IMG/VR virus record: IMGVR_UViG_3300010938_000039
Location: 1 to 62,782 of that record
Strand: one strand, 5' to 3'
Origin: a virus
DNA: 62,782 bases
This document shows, one piece after another, positions 39,333 through 48,280 of the stretch (the first letter of the stretch is position 1; each line of letters begins with the position of its first letter). The translations under genes and the position numbers were made by a program. A model generated the notes under the pieces. That model saw nothing but the letters and a program-made list of their open reading frames with translations. It did not search any database and was not told the origin of the DNA.

Positions 39333-39460
39333 GTGGGGAATCTTGCGGATATCACTGCCCGGTATGCAACCATTGCTGCGCTTACGTGTTGAAGATTTCC
39401 GGGCCGCAGATAGAGTTGGAGTGCCAACGTTGCGGATGGAGATGGGCGGTAGAGGTTTGA
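39329..39460 (+). CDS. Com-like zinc-ribbon peptide (43 aa)
   Basis: ATGA overlap with the portal stop, behind AGGAGACG. 43 residues with CGYHCPVCNHCC and ECQRCGW, close to the Mu Com-type zinc finger (C-x2-C...E-C-x2-C-G). Com is a translational activator in phage Mu; the role here is unknown. Confidence 0.6.
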   Translation: MSGESCGYHCPVCNHCCAYVLKISGPQIELECQRCGWRWAVEV

Positions 39461-39500
39461 CATTTGCCTTTTTACTTTAGATGTTTCATCTTCATGTTGA

Positions 39501-41588
39501 ATGCCGTACCGTAACGTTGCCGAAGCGGAGAAGAGAAATCCAGGCATCCGGGGGCTTTCGCCCAAGGCGAAACGCGCCTGGGTGGCAGCATTCAACTCGG
39601 CCAAAGCCGAGGGGAAAGATGACGAGGCGGCCGCGAAGATCGCCTGGTTCGCGGCGAAGAGGGTTATGACGAAGATACAGGTACAAGATGACAACCTAGC
39701 GATAGGTATCCCATTCGAAAAGATCGACATCAAAAACAGGACGGTAGAGGGTTTCGCGACCCTAGACAACATCGATTCATCTGGAGAGATAGTTGATTTC
39801 GAAGCTTCCCGACAGGCTTTCCGTAACTGGCTCGGCAATATCCGCGAGATGCACGGCCCGAAAGCCGTTGGGAAGGCGCTCCACGTCGAGGAACGCGAAC
39901 GGGAAGTCGATGGGAAGAAATACCGTGGCATGTACGTCAAGGCGTATATCTCCAAGGGCGCCCAAGACACCTGGGAGAAGATCCTCGACGGGACACTGAA
40001 AGGGTTCTCGCTCGGCGGTCGTGTGCTCGAGAAGCGGCCGGAGATCATAAAGTCCGACAATGATATCTACGCACGCCGCCAGGTCATGCGGATTACGAAA
40101 TACACCCTAGGCGAGCTATCGGTGGTGGACAATCCGGCCAACCCGCTTGCCCTGTTCGACGGGGTGGAGCGCACATCCCTCGTGAAGTTCGCCGATGGGG
40201 CCTTGGAGGCGACCGATGTCTTGGCCGATGACGCTCCCATCGAGCGGTTCATCTTCTACTGCGATACATGTGACGTAGCCAAGGTCGTCTCGGACGTTTC
40301 CGATGCCGAATGCCCGACGTGCCCGGAAACCATGATCCACGTGGCGACCACGTATGAGCGGCCCGATGAAGGAGATATCCGCAAGATGGTAGAGGAGTTC
40401 AAGGATAAACTGAGCAAACTACAGGAAGAGGCCGTGGATGATACCGGCAAGGTCACGAAAGCATCCGTCAACTATCGCGTCGCTGATGGCGGATATTCGT
40501 GCGCCGGATGTATGCACTACCTCCAGAACCTCGGCAAATGCGAGAAGGTGGAGTACGACATATCCGCGAACTACGTCTGTAATCTCTTCGAGAAACGCGT
40601 AGAGCCAGAAGAGATTGAACCTATCGAGGTGTACGGCAACGTCACCCAGAAATCAGAGATGACGAAGGAGGTGTCTCCCCTCATGGACGAGGAAGCCGAA
40701 GTGATCGAGAAGCGTGAGTTCTCGGATAAGGAACGTAAACGACTCGCTCGGCAAGGGCTGGCGTTGCCGGACGGGAGTTACCCGATCGTCACGGTAGAAG
40801 ACCTACAGAACGCCATCCGCGCATACGGTCGAGCCAGTGACAAGGAGCGGGTCAAGCGTTGGATTATCCGAAGGGCTCGTGCTCTCGGCAGGACGGATCT
40901 GCTGCCAGACGAGTGGAAGGTGTCCATGTCGAAGTCTGAAGATCCGGACTTGCAAATGAACTCTACAGATGATACTAATCTAGTTACTATTTTGGACGAG
41001 TTCATAAACGAGATAGTGAACAGGATAAACAAATCTGCCCCTCAGGCTGAACGGGGAGGTGATCTGGAAACGGTGGATAAGGATTCCCTATCTAGGATTC
41101 TGGACATCCTCAAGTCCGCGATAGGCAATGTTGAGGATATCCTCACGAAGGCCGGTATCGCTCGTCTGAACGATGAGGACGCCGCTGAAGTGGACCACGT
41201 TGAGGATGTATCGTTGCCCGCTGCGTCTGCCGACGCGGCCCCAGGAAAGGTCGATACGGACGGCGTTGGGGCAACCCAGGAGACGTTTGCTGAAACTCCT
41301 GGTGAGACGAACGTTCTCCCGCACGCCTTCGGCAAGGCCGAGGGTTCTGATGAGGATACGGAGAGTCTCGTGAAGGCGGCCATCACCGAGGAGATCGGCA
41401 AACTTGCAGGGAAACTGGATACCGCTTTCGAGGCTATCGAACAGCGTTTCTCTGAGTTCGCAGAGCGCATGGAGAAGCTCGAGAACAGCGGTGCAGGTAA
41501 GAAGTCTAGCGAAGTAAATGTCTCAGAAGAACTGAAGAAGTCCCGCGATTCGTTCTGGGGTGGAAAGTTCTTCTCGGGGGATATCTAA
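39501..41588 (+). CDS. XkdF-like prohead protease fused to ChaB-like and scaffold regions
   Basis: A 695-residue protein. Residues 1-55 look like a ChaB-type domain (GLSPKAKRAWVAAFNSA). Residues 70-230 match XkdF-like prohead serine proteases: VEGFATLDNIDSSGEIVDF, ALHVEERE, GFSLGGRVLE, LGELSVVDNPANP. Later parts include a Cys cluster (CAGCMHYLQNLGKC), a DLQNAIRAYGRA region and a long acidic C-terminus rich in Asp/Glu, fit for scaffolding. It would cleave itself and the scaffold during head maturation. Confidence 0.85.
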   Translation: MPYRNVAEAEKRNPGIRGLSPKAKRAWVAAFNSAKAEGKDDEAAAKIAWFAAKRVMTKIQVQDDNLAIGIPFEKIDIKNRTVEGFATLDNIDSSGEIVDFEASRQAFRNWLGNIREMHGPKAVGKALHVEEREREVDGKKYRGMYVKAYISKGAQDTWEKILDGTLKGFSLGGRVLEKRPEIIKSDNDIYARRQVMRITKYTLGELSVVDNPANPLALFDGVERTSLVKFADGALEATDVLADDAPIERFIFYCDTCDVAKVVSDVSDAECPTCPETMIHVATTYERPDEGDIRKMVEEFKDKLSKLQEEAVDDTGKVTKASVNYRVADGGYSCAGCMHYLQNLGKCEKVEYDISANYVCNLFEKRVEPEEIEPIEVYGNVTQKSEMTKEVSPLMDEEAEVIEKREFSDKERKRLARQGLALPDGSYPIVTVEDLQNAIRAYGRASDKERVKRWIIRRARALGRTDLLPDEWKVSMSKSEDPDLQMNSTDDTNLVTILDEFINEIVNRINKSAPQAERGGDLETVDKDSLSRILDILKSAIGNVEDILTKAGIARLNDEDAAEVDHVEDVSLPAASADAAPGKVDTDGVGATQETFAETPGETNVLPHAFGKAEGSDEDTESLVKAAITEEIGKLAGKLDTAFEAIEQRFSEFAERMEKLENSGAGKKSSEVNVSEELKKSRDSFWGGKFFSGDI

Positions 41589-41611
41589 AAAGGAGGTGAA
41601 TCAGTAAAAAA

Positions 41612-42598
41612 TTGGACACTAGCGAACTGCTTCAGAAGGTAGTCGATACAACGCTAGTTGGCTCCGGCGGTGGCGGTATCCTCAACCCGGAACAGGCAGA
41701 CCGATTCATCGACTATATGGTCGATAACGGCGTCCTGACCAAGGAGGCCCGTGTCGTTCGGATGAACGCTCCGGTGAGGGAGATTGACCGTATCGGACTG
41801 GGGACCAGGCTAGCCCGACTCGCAACGGAGAACGTCGATGATGGCGTCAACGCTGCCCCTACGTTCTCGAAGATCGCTCTCCAGACCGTGAAGATCCGTC
41901 TCGACTGGCGACTCACATCTGAATCACTGGAGGACAACATCGAGCGAGGTGACCTTGAGGACCACGTTGCACGGATGATGGCAACCCAGCTCGGCAACGA
42001 CCTGGAAGACCTGTACATCAACGGCGATGTGGCCAGCTCGAACGCACTGCTCAAGGCACTCGATGGGTGGCGGAAGATGAGCCTCAACGGCGCCCATGTC
42101 GTCGGCAACCCGTCTCAGAGCGGCACGTACAAGCTCTCTAAGGAGACCTTCAACGCTGCCCTCAAGGCGATGCCGAACAAGTACATGCAGCGCAGGGCTG
42201 ACCTACGGTGGTACACCGGGTCCGGGGTCCTTCAGGACTTCCTGAACGGGCTGACCGACCGGTCGACACCTCTCGGTGACGCCGTAATCTTCGGCACTCC
42301 CGGCGGGGCCCAGGGTGGCGGCCTAACTTCGATTCGCCCCTTCGGAATCCCCCTCGTGGAGGTCCCTCTGTTCGACTCAACGCTGAGCGGCACCTACTCC
42401 GGTGCTTCGGGGAACCACAGTTACGTAGAGCTGACCTTCCCGCAGAACCGTATCGTGGGCATCCAGCGCGAGATCAAGGTCTACCGCGAGTTCATGCGGC
42501 GCACCGATGCCGTCGAGTTCACCGTCTACACCCGTGTAGCGGTGGCGACGGAAAACCTCGACGCCCTCGTGTACGTCAAGGATGTCAAGCTCCAGTAA
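41612..42598 (+). CDS. Major capsid protein
   Basis: A 328-residue protein from TTG, with AAGGAGGTG about 13 nt upstream. An HK97-type pattern: DRFIDYMVDNGVLTKEARVVRM, then a long LTSESLEDNIERGDLEDHVARMMA helix, and NRIVGIQREIKVYREFMRRTDAVEFTVYTRVA near the end. Its position after protease/scaffold and the terminator behind it fit the capsid gene. Confidence 0.87.
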   Translation: MDTSELLQKVVDTTLVGSGGGGILNPEQADRFIDYMVDNGVLTKEARVVRMNAPVREIDRIGLGTRLARLATENVDDGVNAAPTFSKIALQTVKIRLDWRLTSESLEDNIERGDLEDHVARMMATQLGNDLEDLYINGDVASSNALLKALDGWRKMSLNGAHVVGNPSQSGTYKLSKETFNAALKAMPNKYMQRRADLRWYTGSGVLQDFLNGLTDRSTPLGDAVIFGTPGGAQGGGLTSIRPFGIPLVEVPLFDSTLSGTYSGASGNHSYVELTFPQNRIVGIQREIKVYREFMRRTDAVEFTVYTRVAVATENLDALVYVKDVKLQ

Positions 42599-42641
42599 CC
42601 GAACCGGGATAGCCTAGAGGCCAGATAAAAACAGTAAAGAT

Positions 42642-42678
42642 AAGTACGGCGGCAAGTCAGATCTTGTCGCCGTACTTT
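42642..42678 (+). terminator. Rho-independent terminator after capsid gene
   Basis: AAGTACGGCGGCAAG (42642-42656) pairs with CTTGTCGCCGTACTT (42663-42677), one G-T pair, loop 6 nt, followed by T and A residues. Confidence 0.85.
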
Positions 42679-42713
42679 CATCTAGCTGGCGCGACCATGC
42701 TATGCTGATCACG

Positions 42714-42775
42714 CAAGAGGGAACCCTCTCGCTCCTGCGTTGCGGGGCGACTGGCCGGGGAAGGGTTCCCTCTTG
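42714..42775 (+). promoter_or_regulatory. Long leader hairpin of the 42795 gene
   Basis: A 14-bp perfect stem, CAAGAGGGAACCCT (42714-42727) with AGGGTTCCCTCTTG (42762-42775), closes a 34-nt loop and ends just before the ribosome site GGAGGT. A TATGCT at 42701-42706 is a possible -10; no clear -35. Confidence 0.6.
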
Positions 42776-42794
42776 CTCATTTCTGGAGGTACAC

Positions 42795-43271
42795 ATGCGA
42801 GAATACCTGGAGAAGCGGCTGTTCGGGATCGAGCCACGGTTCTTCACTGGCATCGACGACCCGAAGTCATCCCTCATGATGTTCGGTTTCGAATGCGGGG
42901 ACGGGTGGTTTCCTCTTATAGAGGAGCTACTTCTTGCCGCGAAACAACGAGTTGAAGCCGGCGAATGGAAGTCATTCAGGGTCGTCCAGGTTAAAGAGAA
43001 GTTCGGCGGACTGAGGTTCTACTACGAGGGCGGCGATGAGCGTTTCGCCGGTATGGTGGAGATGGCGGAAAGGTTAAGCTTCCGTATATGTGAGGCATGC
43101 GGAGCGTGGGCTACCGAGACAAGGATAACTCGTGACCCCGAAACAGGAGAACCAAGAGGTTATTGGGTCGCAACGCTGTGTGCCGAACACCACCGAATGA
43201 GAGATTCCGGGCTCAAGACAGGAGAGGTGCTCAGTTCGAGCCGCTCCCGCGTTCGAGCAAAGGAAGATTAA
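42795..43271 (+). CDS. Conserved phage protein (QVKEKFGGLRFY family), cargo gene
   Basis: A 158-residue protein from ATG behind TGGAGGT. GDGWFPLIEELL, VVQVKEKFGGLRFYY and CEACGAWATE are a pattern I recognise from many phage proteins of unknown function. It sits between the capsid and connector genes with its own leader and terminator-like hairpins, so it behaves like a moron. Confidence 0.72.
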   Translation: MREYLEKRLFGIEPRFFTGIDDPKSSLMMFGFECGDGWFPLIEELLLAAKQRVEAGEWKSFRVVQVKEKFGGLRFYYEGGDERFAGMVEMAERLSFRICEACGAWATETRITRDPETGEPRGYWVATLCAEHHRMRDSGLKTGEVLSSSRSRVRAKED

Positions 43272-43327
43272 GTCGTAGGCCCTTGATATACTGGCCGTGC
43301 CTTCCGAATGGAAGAGCCCCTCTCCCT

Positions 43328-43365
43328 GGGGGCGGGATGATATCGTGGCCCGTCATCCCGCCCCC
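43328..43365 (+). terminator. Hairpin terminator
   Basis: A 13-bp stem, GGGGGCGGGATGA (43328-43340) with TCATCCCGCCCCC (43353-43365), after the 42795 gene. Confidence 0.75.
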
Positions 43366-43379
43366 TCCTCCTCAGAGGG

Positions 43380-43409
43380 TTGCAAGAAGTACGTAAGTGG
43401 TGTTAAAAT
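43380..43409 (+). promoter_or_regulatory. Promoter of the second cargo gene
   Basis: TTGCAA (43380-43385) and TAAAAT (43404-43409), 18-bp spacer. The predicted transcript starts about 9 bp before a long hairpin. Confidence 0.6.
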
Positions 43410-43424
43410 GAACATGCCAGCAAG

Positions 43425-43502
43425 GGGCGTCTCTATGGGGCCTTCGGTGCGGTTGTCGTCCCGAACGCCTCTGCCGTGTCGGAGGCCCCATAGAGATGCC
43501 CC
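43425..43502 (+). promoter_or_regulatory. 20-bp-stem leader hairpin
   Basis: The arms 43425-43444 and 43483-43502 (each about 20 bp, GGGGCGTCTCTATGGGGCCT and its complement with one G-T pair) enclose a 38-nt loop and end just before the ribosome site of the 43522 gene. It may stabilise the mRNA 5' end or control translation. Confidence 0.65.
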
Positions 43503-43521
43503 AAGTTAAGACAGGAGGGCT

Positions 43522-43833
43522 ATGGAGATTTTCGAAGTGCCGGAAGGCAGTTGGTATGATGAATCTGATTTCACCGTCTCCAGCGATGGGGCGGTGTTCG
43601 TGTGGGGCGATTACCGTGTCCTTGGTTACGCCCCCCTCATCTCCGCCATAGAGTCAGAGGAATACATCGAATCACTGGAGCAGTCGAAGATCCAGTATCG
43701 TTCCGACCTCAAGCCGATGATGTGGATTGACCTTACTGGCAAGGCTTGCTCGATATGCGACGCACCTGCGGCGAGTTTCATCCGGTTCGATGACGGAGAT
43801 TACGAGTACTTCTGCGAACGTTGTTCGTACTAA
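43522..43833 (+). CDS. Small zinc-ribbon protein, cargo gene
   Basis: A 103-residue protein from ATG behind ACAGGAGGG. An acidic N-terminal part (VPEGSWYDESDFTVSSDG) and a C-terminal ACSICDA...FCERC zinc ribbon. Own promoter and long leader hairpin, a second moron-like unit. Confidence 0.65.
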   Translation: MEIFEVPEGSWYDESDFTVSSDGAVFVWGDYRVLGYAPLISAIESEEYIESLEQSKIQYRSDLKPMMWIDLTGKACSICDAPAASFIRFDDGDYEYFCERCSY

Positions 43834-43846
43834 GGAGGGAGTGGGC

Positions 43847-44242
43847 ATGGCGAAAGATGCTGTAACCAGCGAAGATGTTCGTCCCCGGAAGGGTGATGCC
43901 GAGAAAGTCCTTGGTGGTCCCCCACCGGAAGAGGATGCCGATGTGGCTGGGACCAACGTCGGCACCGACACCGTAGAGGCCATCCAGGAGATGGCGAAGA
44001 AGGAGGAGCAGAAGCTCCGTCAGGAGCAGACCAGGAAGGTTCTCGAAGAGGCTGCGCTACCTGGTCGCGTCTTGCTGAAGATGGAGCGCAAGAACTCCTC
44101 CTGGACGACCCGTTCCGGTGTGATCTTCACCCAGGAACACCCCTTCCAGCTCGTCCCCGAAGAAGAGGTCGAGGAGTTGCTGCGCGAAGGCGGTTTCCGC
44201 AGGGCAGATCCCCAAGAGGTCGTATACTTCTACGCGTCATAA
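43847..44242 (+). CDS. Hypothetical protein of the head region
   Basis: A 131-residue protein from ATG behind AAGGAGGGAG. Acidic, helical middle (IQEMAKKEEQKLRQEQTRKVLEE), then a strand-rich part (GVIFTQEHPFQLVPEEEV). It could be a minor head or decoration protein by position; not recognised. Confidence 0.6.
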   Translation: MAKDAVTSEDVRPRKGDAEKVLGGPPPEEDADVAGTNVGTDTVEAIQEMAKKEEQKLRQEQTRKVLEEAALPGRVLLKMERKNSSWTTRSGVIFTQEHPFQLVPEEEVEELLREGGFRRADPQEVVYFYAS

Positions 44243-44261
44243 ACACAGAAAGTTCGTAGCC

Positions 44262-45374
44262 TTGAACATCGAGCAGAACATCAACGGGCATATAGTTCAT
44301 ACCGTTACGAGCTATGACGAATACTTCCTGGAGGGACTCGTCCAGAAGTACGGTTTGAATCATCGGGTCCTCAGGGCTAAACACTCTGACTTCGGGATGG
44401 AGGAGATAGCCGCTCTTCTGCCGGGCTATTCGAAGGTCCTCAGTGTGAAGACCGATACCGAACACGCTATCTTCCTCCACAAGAACAACGAAGAGTTGGT
44501 GAACATCTACATCACGCCATCTCGGATGGTGAACCTCACCGTCTGCGCCGTAGATAGTCGCGCAGAAGACATCATGAACCGTCTCTTGGGGTACCTACCG
44601 AGCCCGGTGATTGGCGACGATAGCGTCCTCGTGAGGTTCTGGCATCTAGGGAGATACGCCGAATCCTACGACAGACGGATCGAGGTCCCGTCATTCGACT
44701 CGATAGTGCATAATTATGCGAAGTCTACGACTAGACCAGCGCTGGAAGCACTTTTCGAGCGCTTCCGCCCAGATGCGGCGCAAGGGGGCAAACTCATCCT
44801 GTGGCACGGCGATCCCGGCACAGGGAAGACATATGCCCTGAGAGCGCTCGCCAGGGAGTGGCGGGATTGGTGTAGGCTTCACTATATCCTTGACCCAGAG
44901 AACTTCTTCGGGTCAAACGCCTCCTACATGCTCGAAGTCCTCTTGCAGGAACAGTTCGAAGACAACCTGTGGAAACTCGTGGTTTGCGAGGACACCGGCG
45001 AGCTCCTTTCCAGGACCGCCAAGGTCGAAACAGGTCAGGGGCTGTCGAGGCTCCTGAACCTCTGTGACGGGCTCATCGGGCAAGGGCTGAAGATCCTCAT
45101 CCTGATCACCACCAATGAAGATCTGGGGCGCCTCCATCCAGCGGTGACGAGGCCGGGCAGGTGCGTAGCCGACATCACGTTCCAGCCCTTCCAAGACAGT
45201 GAGGCTGCGGAGTGGTTGGAGGCGCACGGCGTGCCTCATGACGGTCATCGTCCCAGACTCCTTGCTGAACTTTATGATATGATAAACAAACAAAAGATTA
45301 AAGACGACACCCCGGTGAAGCCTGTAGGGTTCGCACCAATAGACCTCACCGAGATGGTTATGGGGGAACGATGA
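44262..45374 (+). CDS. AAA+ ATPase (DUF5925-like N-terminus)
   Basis: A 370-residue protein from TTG. The first 160 residues look like the domain that precedes AAA modules in actinobacterial DUF5925 proteins. Walker A is GDPGTGKT near 184, Walker B is LVVCEDTGE near 244, then ILITTNEDLGRLHPAVTRPGRC with sensor and Arg-finger residues. Substrate unknown; a remodelling role in assembly or in host takeover is possible. Confidence 0.82.
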   Translation: MNIEQNINGHIVHTVTSYDEYFLEGLVQKYGLNHRVLRAKHSDFGMEEIAALLPGYSKVLSVKTDTEHAIFLHKNNEELVNIYITPSRMVNLTVCAVDSRAEDIMNRLLGYLPSPVIGDDSVLVRFWHLGRYAESYDRRIEVPSFDSIVHNYAKSTTRPALEALFERFRPDAAQGGKLILWHGDPGTGKTYALRALAREWRDWCRLHYILDPENFFGSNASYMLEVLLQEQFEDNLWKLVVCEDTGELLSRTAKVETGQGLSRLLNLCDGLIGQGLKILILITTNEDLGRLHPAVTRPGRCVADITFQPFQDSEAAEWLEAHGVPHDGHRPRLLAELYDMINKQKIKDDTPVKPVGFAPIDLTEMVMGER

Positions 45375-45481
45375 ACATCGGAGAATTCGAAAGGGAAATC
45401 TGGGTGCCTGAACCAGAAGATATCCCAATGCTTATCCCAGACAAGGAAGACGAACGAGAGAAAGAACCAGTTCCGGTATGA
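45371..45481 (+). CDS. Small conserved acidic peptide (36 aa)
   Basis: ATGA overlap with the ATPase. Starts MNIGEFEREIWVPEPEDIP, then Pro/Glu-rich. A small peptide of this pattern follows such ATPases in other actinobacterial elements, as far as I recall. Confidence 0.6.
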   Translation: MNIGEFEREIWVPEPEDIPMLIPDKEDEREKEPVPV

Positions 45482-45600
45482 GGAGCAAGAAGAATCAAGA
45501 CCCCCGAGAGTTAGAGAAGAGGGTCAGTGACCTCATCGAAAGAGTGAAGGCGATAAGAGAATCGGTGAGGGAGTTGATTGAAATTGTCAGATCGGCTTGA
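45478..45600 (+). CDS. Small coiled-coil peptide (40 aa)
   Basis: ATGA overlap. 40 residues forming one charged helix with heptads (LEKRVSDLIERVKAIRESV). Likely dimerises. Function unknown. Confidence 0.5.
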   Translation: MRSKKNQDPRELEKRVSDLIERVKAIRESVRELIEIVRSA

Positions 45601-45612
45601 TGGTAGGATGGG

Positions 45613-45798
45613 ATGAGCGAGTGGGAGGGCAAGATTCGACTCACCCCGCAAGTGCTCGGCATGGCCGACCCTGCGGGGCTCCGCACGCTCGTAATCCTGC
45701 ATGGCGAGCTGTACGAGGTCGTGGGCTGGGAGCCGCCGAACATCATCATCGCCGCGCCCTTGCTGATGCCGACCATCCACGATGAGGAGGAAGCGTGA
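45613..45798 (+). CDS. Small hypothetical protein
   Basis: A 61-residue protein with WEGKIRLTPQVLGMADPAGLRTLVIL and an acidic end. More GC-rich than the structural genes around it. Overlaps the next gene by 4 bases. Confidence 0.58.
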   Translation: MSEWEGKIRLTPQVLGMADPAGLRTLVILHGELYEVVGWEPPNIIIAAPLLMPTIHDEEEA

Positions 45799-46163
45799 GC
45801 GAGCCTGAGATGCAGAACTGGCACGTCACGTTCTGGTTCGACACGCATCCGGGTCTCGCTGCGTATCTCGCAGCGCATCTGCCGGACGCGCTGAAGAGCG
45901 CCGAGGACAAAAGCAAAGGCCCCGTGTTGGAAGCCAAGGACTCGCCTGCAGGGCTGTGGGTTAGTACAACAGTAGTCGAGCAGAACGCCTATGCCGCTTT
46001 CGTTGTCGGAGCCGAGCGTATGCGCGTGGCCCTCCGCTCCGTGGGTATCAGCGTGCCGGAGGTCAGTTACGACTTCGGCCCTTCCGTGCGCGTCCGACAA
46101 GCCCAGGTGTTCCCGCGCCCATCTCTGTCGTGGTCAACCACCGACCGCAAGGAGCCGAGGTGA
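45795..46163 (+). CDS. Hypothetical protein
   Basis: A 122-residue protein from GTG behind GAGGAGGAAG. Alternating strand and helix, with HVTFWFDTHPGLAAYLAAHL and GLWVSTTVVEQN. No family recognised. Part of a block of small genes inserted between ATPase and connector genes. Confidence 0.58.
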   Translation: MSEPEMQNWHVTFWFDTHPGLAAYLAAHLPDALKSAEDKSKGPVLEAKDSPAGLWVSTTVVEQNAYAAFVVGAERMRVALRSVGISVPEVSYDFGPSVRVRQAQVFPRPSLSWSTTDRKEPR

Positions 46164-46381
46164 CATATCATGGGATTGAGGAGGTCGATCGAGGCGAGGG
46201 CCTCCGGCTCTTCGATGCCGCAGCGCGCCGATTTCTGGGCATCTCGGGCGATGAGTTCCTCCACAGATGGGACTCTGGCGACTTTGACGATGACGACCAA
46301 TCTGAAGTAACACACGTCGCTCTACTGATCCCCTTCGCTCGAGAGTGGGACGGCTGCATCGGAGATGAGACTGGCGCATAA
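46160..46381 (+). CDS. Small conserved protein (actinobacterial type)
   Basis: A 73-residue protein from GTG behind AAGGAG, GTGA overlap. FLGISGDEFLHRWDSGDFDDDD and HVALLIPFARE form a pattern I have seen in short actinobacterial proteins. Acidic. Function unknown. Confidence 0.6.
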   Translation: MTYHGIEEVDRGEGLRLFDAAARRFLGISGDEFLHRWDSGDFDDDDQSEVTHVALLIPFAREWDGCIGDETGA

Positions 46382-46418
46382 ACTGGAAAATGAAATCGCG
46401 GCGCATTAATCTGATTGC

Positions 46419-47315
46419 GTGCAGATATACTACCAGTCAACTTCTTTCTTAAGATTCACCATCATCGTAGATTCACAGCCCGTCGATGCAGACATCATCG
46501 ATGGGCAGTACCAGGTTTTCGCCACCGTCAAGAAGATCCCGGACGGCACCGTCATCGTCAGCGATGAGGCGGCCGAGCGGGAGTCGCTCGGTGTGTACAG
46601 GTTAACGCTCCCGCCGTCGAAGACATCGACGCTCGGACGTTACCAGGTGACCTGGACGTATACCGTCTCCGGGGTCACGAACATGAGGACGACCCTCTAC
46701 GAGGTCGTCGTTGCCCATGTGACCGCATCGGAGGTACGCTCTGAGGCCCCTGAGCTTGCGAACAAGACCGACGATGAGATTTACCGGAAGGAACGACTAG
46801 CCAGGCAGATTATCGAGACGTATTGCAACCAGCGCTTCACGTTCGAACTCGGGAAGACCTACAAGGTGCTCGGTACCGGCAGGAACACGCTCTTGCTCCC
46901 GAACCGGATTTTCGAGCTTACCGGCGTGAAGGCGGCCGGCGCAGATGCCGTTGAGGATATCACGGCATACGTCGAGATACATGATGACTACCACCTAAGG
47001 TGGGCGCAATCCCCTTGGGGTGTAGACCTTGCAAGGGAGTTCTTCGATACCTACCTGTTCAAGAAGAACGATGTATATCAGGTTACCGGTGACTGGGGGT
47101 GGCAGTACATCCCCGAAGAGGTGAAGCTGGCCACGATATATCTGATCAAAGACTATTTCACCGACGATTACGTCCTCAGGCAACATGGGATCATAAGTGC
47201 GAACATAGGAGATGAGTCTTATCGGTTCGCCGACGAGTTGTGGCCGAGCACCGGAAACGTTGACGTAGATGCACTCCTATCGAACTACGTCAGACCTCGC
47301 GTAGAGGTGATCTAG
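46419..47315 (+). CDS. Head-tail connector (adaptor)
   Basis: A 298-residue protein from GTG. The N-terminal 95 residues are strand-rich, Ig-like. The C-terminal part is helical (IYRKERLARQIIETYCNQRF, VKLATIYLIKDYF), as in HK97 gp6-type adaptors. Position before the stopper and tail completion genes supports the role. Confidence 0.75.
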   Translation: MQIYYQSTSFLRFTIIVDSQPVDADIIDGQYQVFATVKKIPDGTVIVSDEAAERESLGVYRLTLPPSKTSTLGRYQVTWTYTVSGVTNMRTTLYEVVVAHVTASEVRSEAPELANKTDDEIYRKERLARQIIETYCNQRFTFELGKTYKVLGTGRNTLLLPNRIFELTGVKAAGADAVEDITAYVEIHDDYHLRWAQSPWGVDLAREFFDTYLFKKNDVYQVTGDWGWQYIPEEVKLATIYLIKDYFTDDYVLRQHGIISANIGDESYRFADELWPSTGNVDVDALLSNYVRPRVEVI

Positions 47316-47666
47316 TTGAGGACCTATACTCCGTACCCCTTCCTCGTCGATGTCTACAAGAAGACCATCGACTACGACGATTCTGGACAGAGTGTCGAGG
47401 TCTGGACGCTCGACAGGACGGTGAAGGTCAACTACATGCCGGCCCGAGGCGAGGAACGTCTCGTCGGGAGAGTGCAGAACCCACACAGCTACACGATATG
47501 GACGGAAGATACCGATGTCTCGGTGACCGATCAACTCCGGAATCTCCGCGATGCGGGTGGGAATCTCGTCGAGGAGGGGTCACTGAATGTAATCTCGGTC
47601 AAGAAGTTCCCGAGGCTCGGCAAGGTCAGACATTGTGAGATCAACGCACAGGTGATACTTGACTGA
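47316..47666 (+). CDS. Head-closure/stopper protein
   Basis: A 116-residue protein, TTG right after the preceding stop. Strand-rich, with VNYMPARGEERLVGRVQNPHSYTIW, like head-tail stopper proteins. TGATG overlap with the next gene. Confidence 0.7.
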   Translation: MRTYTPYPFLVDVYKKTIDYDDSGQSVEVWTLDRTVKVNYMPARGEERLVGRVQNPHSYTIWTEDTDVSVTDQLRNLRDAGGNLVEEGSLNVISVKKFPRLGKVRHCEINAQVILD

Positions 47667-48280
47667 TGGCGAACTTCATCATCAACAAGCGAACCAATGA
47701 AATCCTCTACCGGGCGACCACCGGCCCCTTCAAGGGGACCTACGTCCGCATCAAGAATGCCGACATCCTGGATAAAATCGCCAAAGCGAGCAATCTCACC
47801 ACTAGGTATCTGGCCAGAGATGCTGCCAACGCTGCGTTCGACCTCTACGATTCGTGGTCGCGTAGGATGCCCGAACCGGTGAAAGGGAAGTTCGTCATAG
47901 ATGTTTCCCCTAGTTCAGATCAAAGATACCTCGTCCAAGCCACTGTCCTTCAAGAACCAGGTGAGAGACGACCGAAGAGTAGGGCCACCGTCTTCGTGGA
48001 CAAATCCGGCAGGGTGATGCGCGGTAGGAGATACCGCAACCTACGCGAAGCTCCTTCAATCAGTCTTTATGTGGCTCGTGAACTGCACATCGCACTCGAG
48101 GCGGCGATGGTTGAGGTGCGAGAGGCATCCAGAGAGCGTGTGCAGAGAACGATCAGAGAAGCCATGCAAGAGTTCGGTGTTAAGATGGGTGGCAGAATCC
48201 GTGCCCCCATAGGCGGAATTGAATTCGGCGGAAAATACTATAAGGGAGGGCAATACTTGCCCGTCAGACAATGGCGATAG
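47666..48280 (+). CDS. Tail completion (HK97 gp10-like) protein
   Basis: A 204-residue protein. A helical N-part (NLTTRYLARDAANAAFDLYDSW) and a long helix (HIALEAAMVEVREASRERVQRTIREAM) fit the neck proteins of this class. Order: adaptor, stopper, completion, terminator. Confidence 0.65.
   Translation: MANFIINKRTNEILYRATTGPFKGTYVRIKNADILDKIAKASNLTTRYLARDAANAAFDLYDSWSRRMPEPVKGKFVIDVSPSSDQRYLVQATVLQEPGERRPKSRATVFVDKSGRVMRGRRYRNLREAPSISLYVARELHIALEAAMVEVREASRERVQRTIREAMQEFGVKMGGRIRAPIGGIEFGGKYYKGGQYLPVRQWR

Noticed and set aside
42599-42791. Small RNA or tRNA in the gap after the capsid gene
   Set aside because: The paired segments are better explained as a terminator and a leader hairpin; no tRNA motifs are present.
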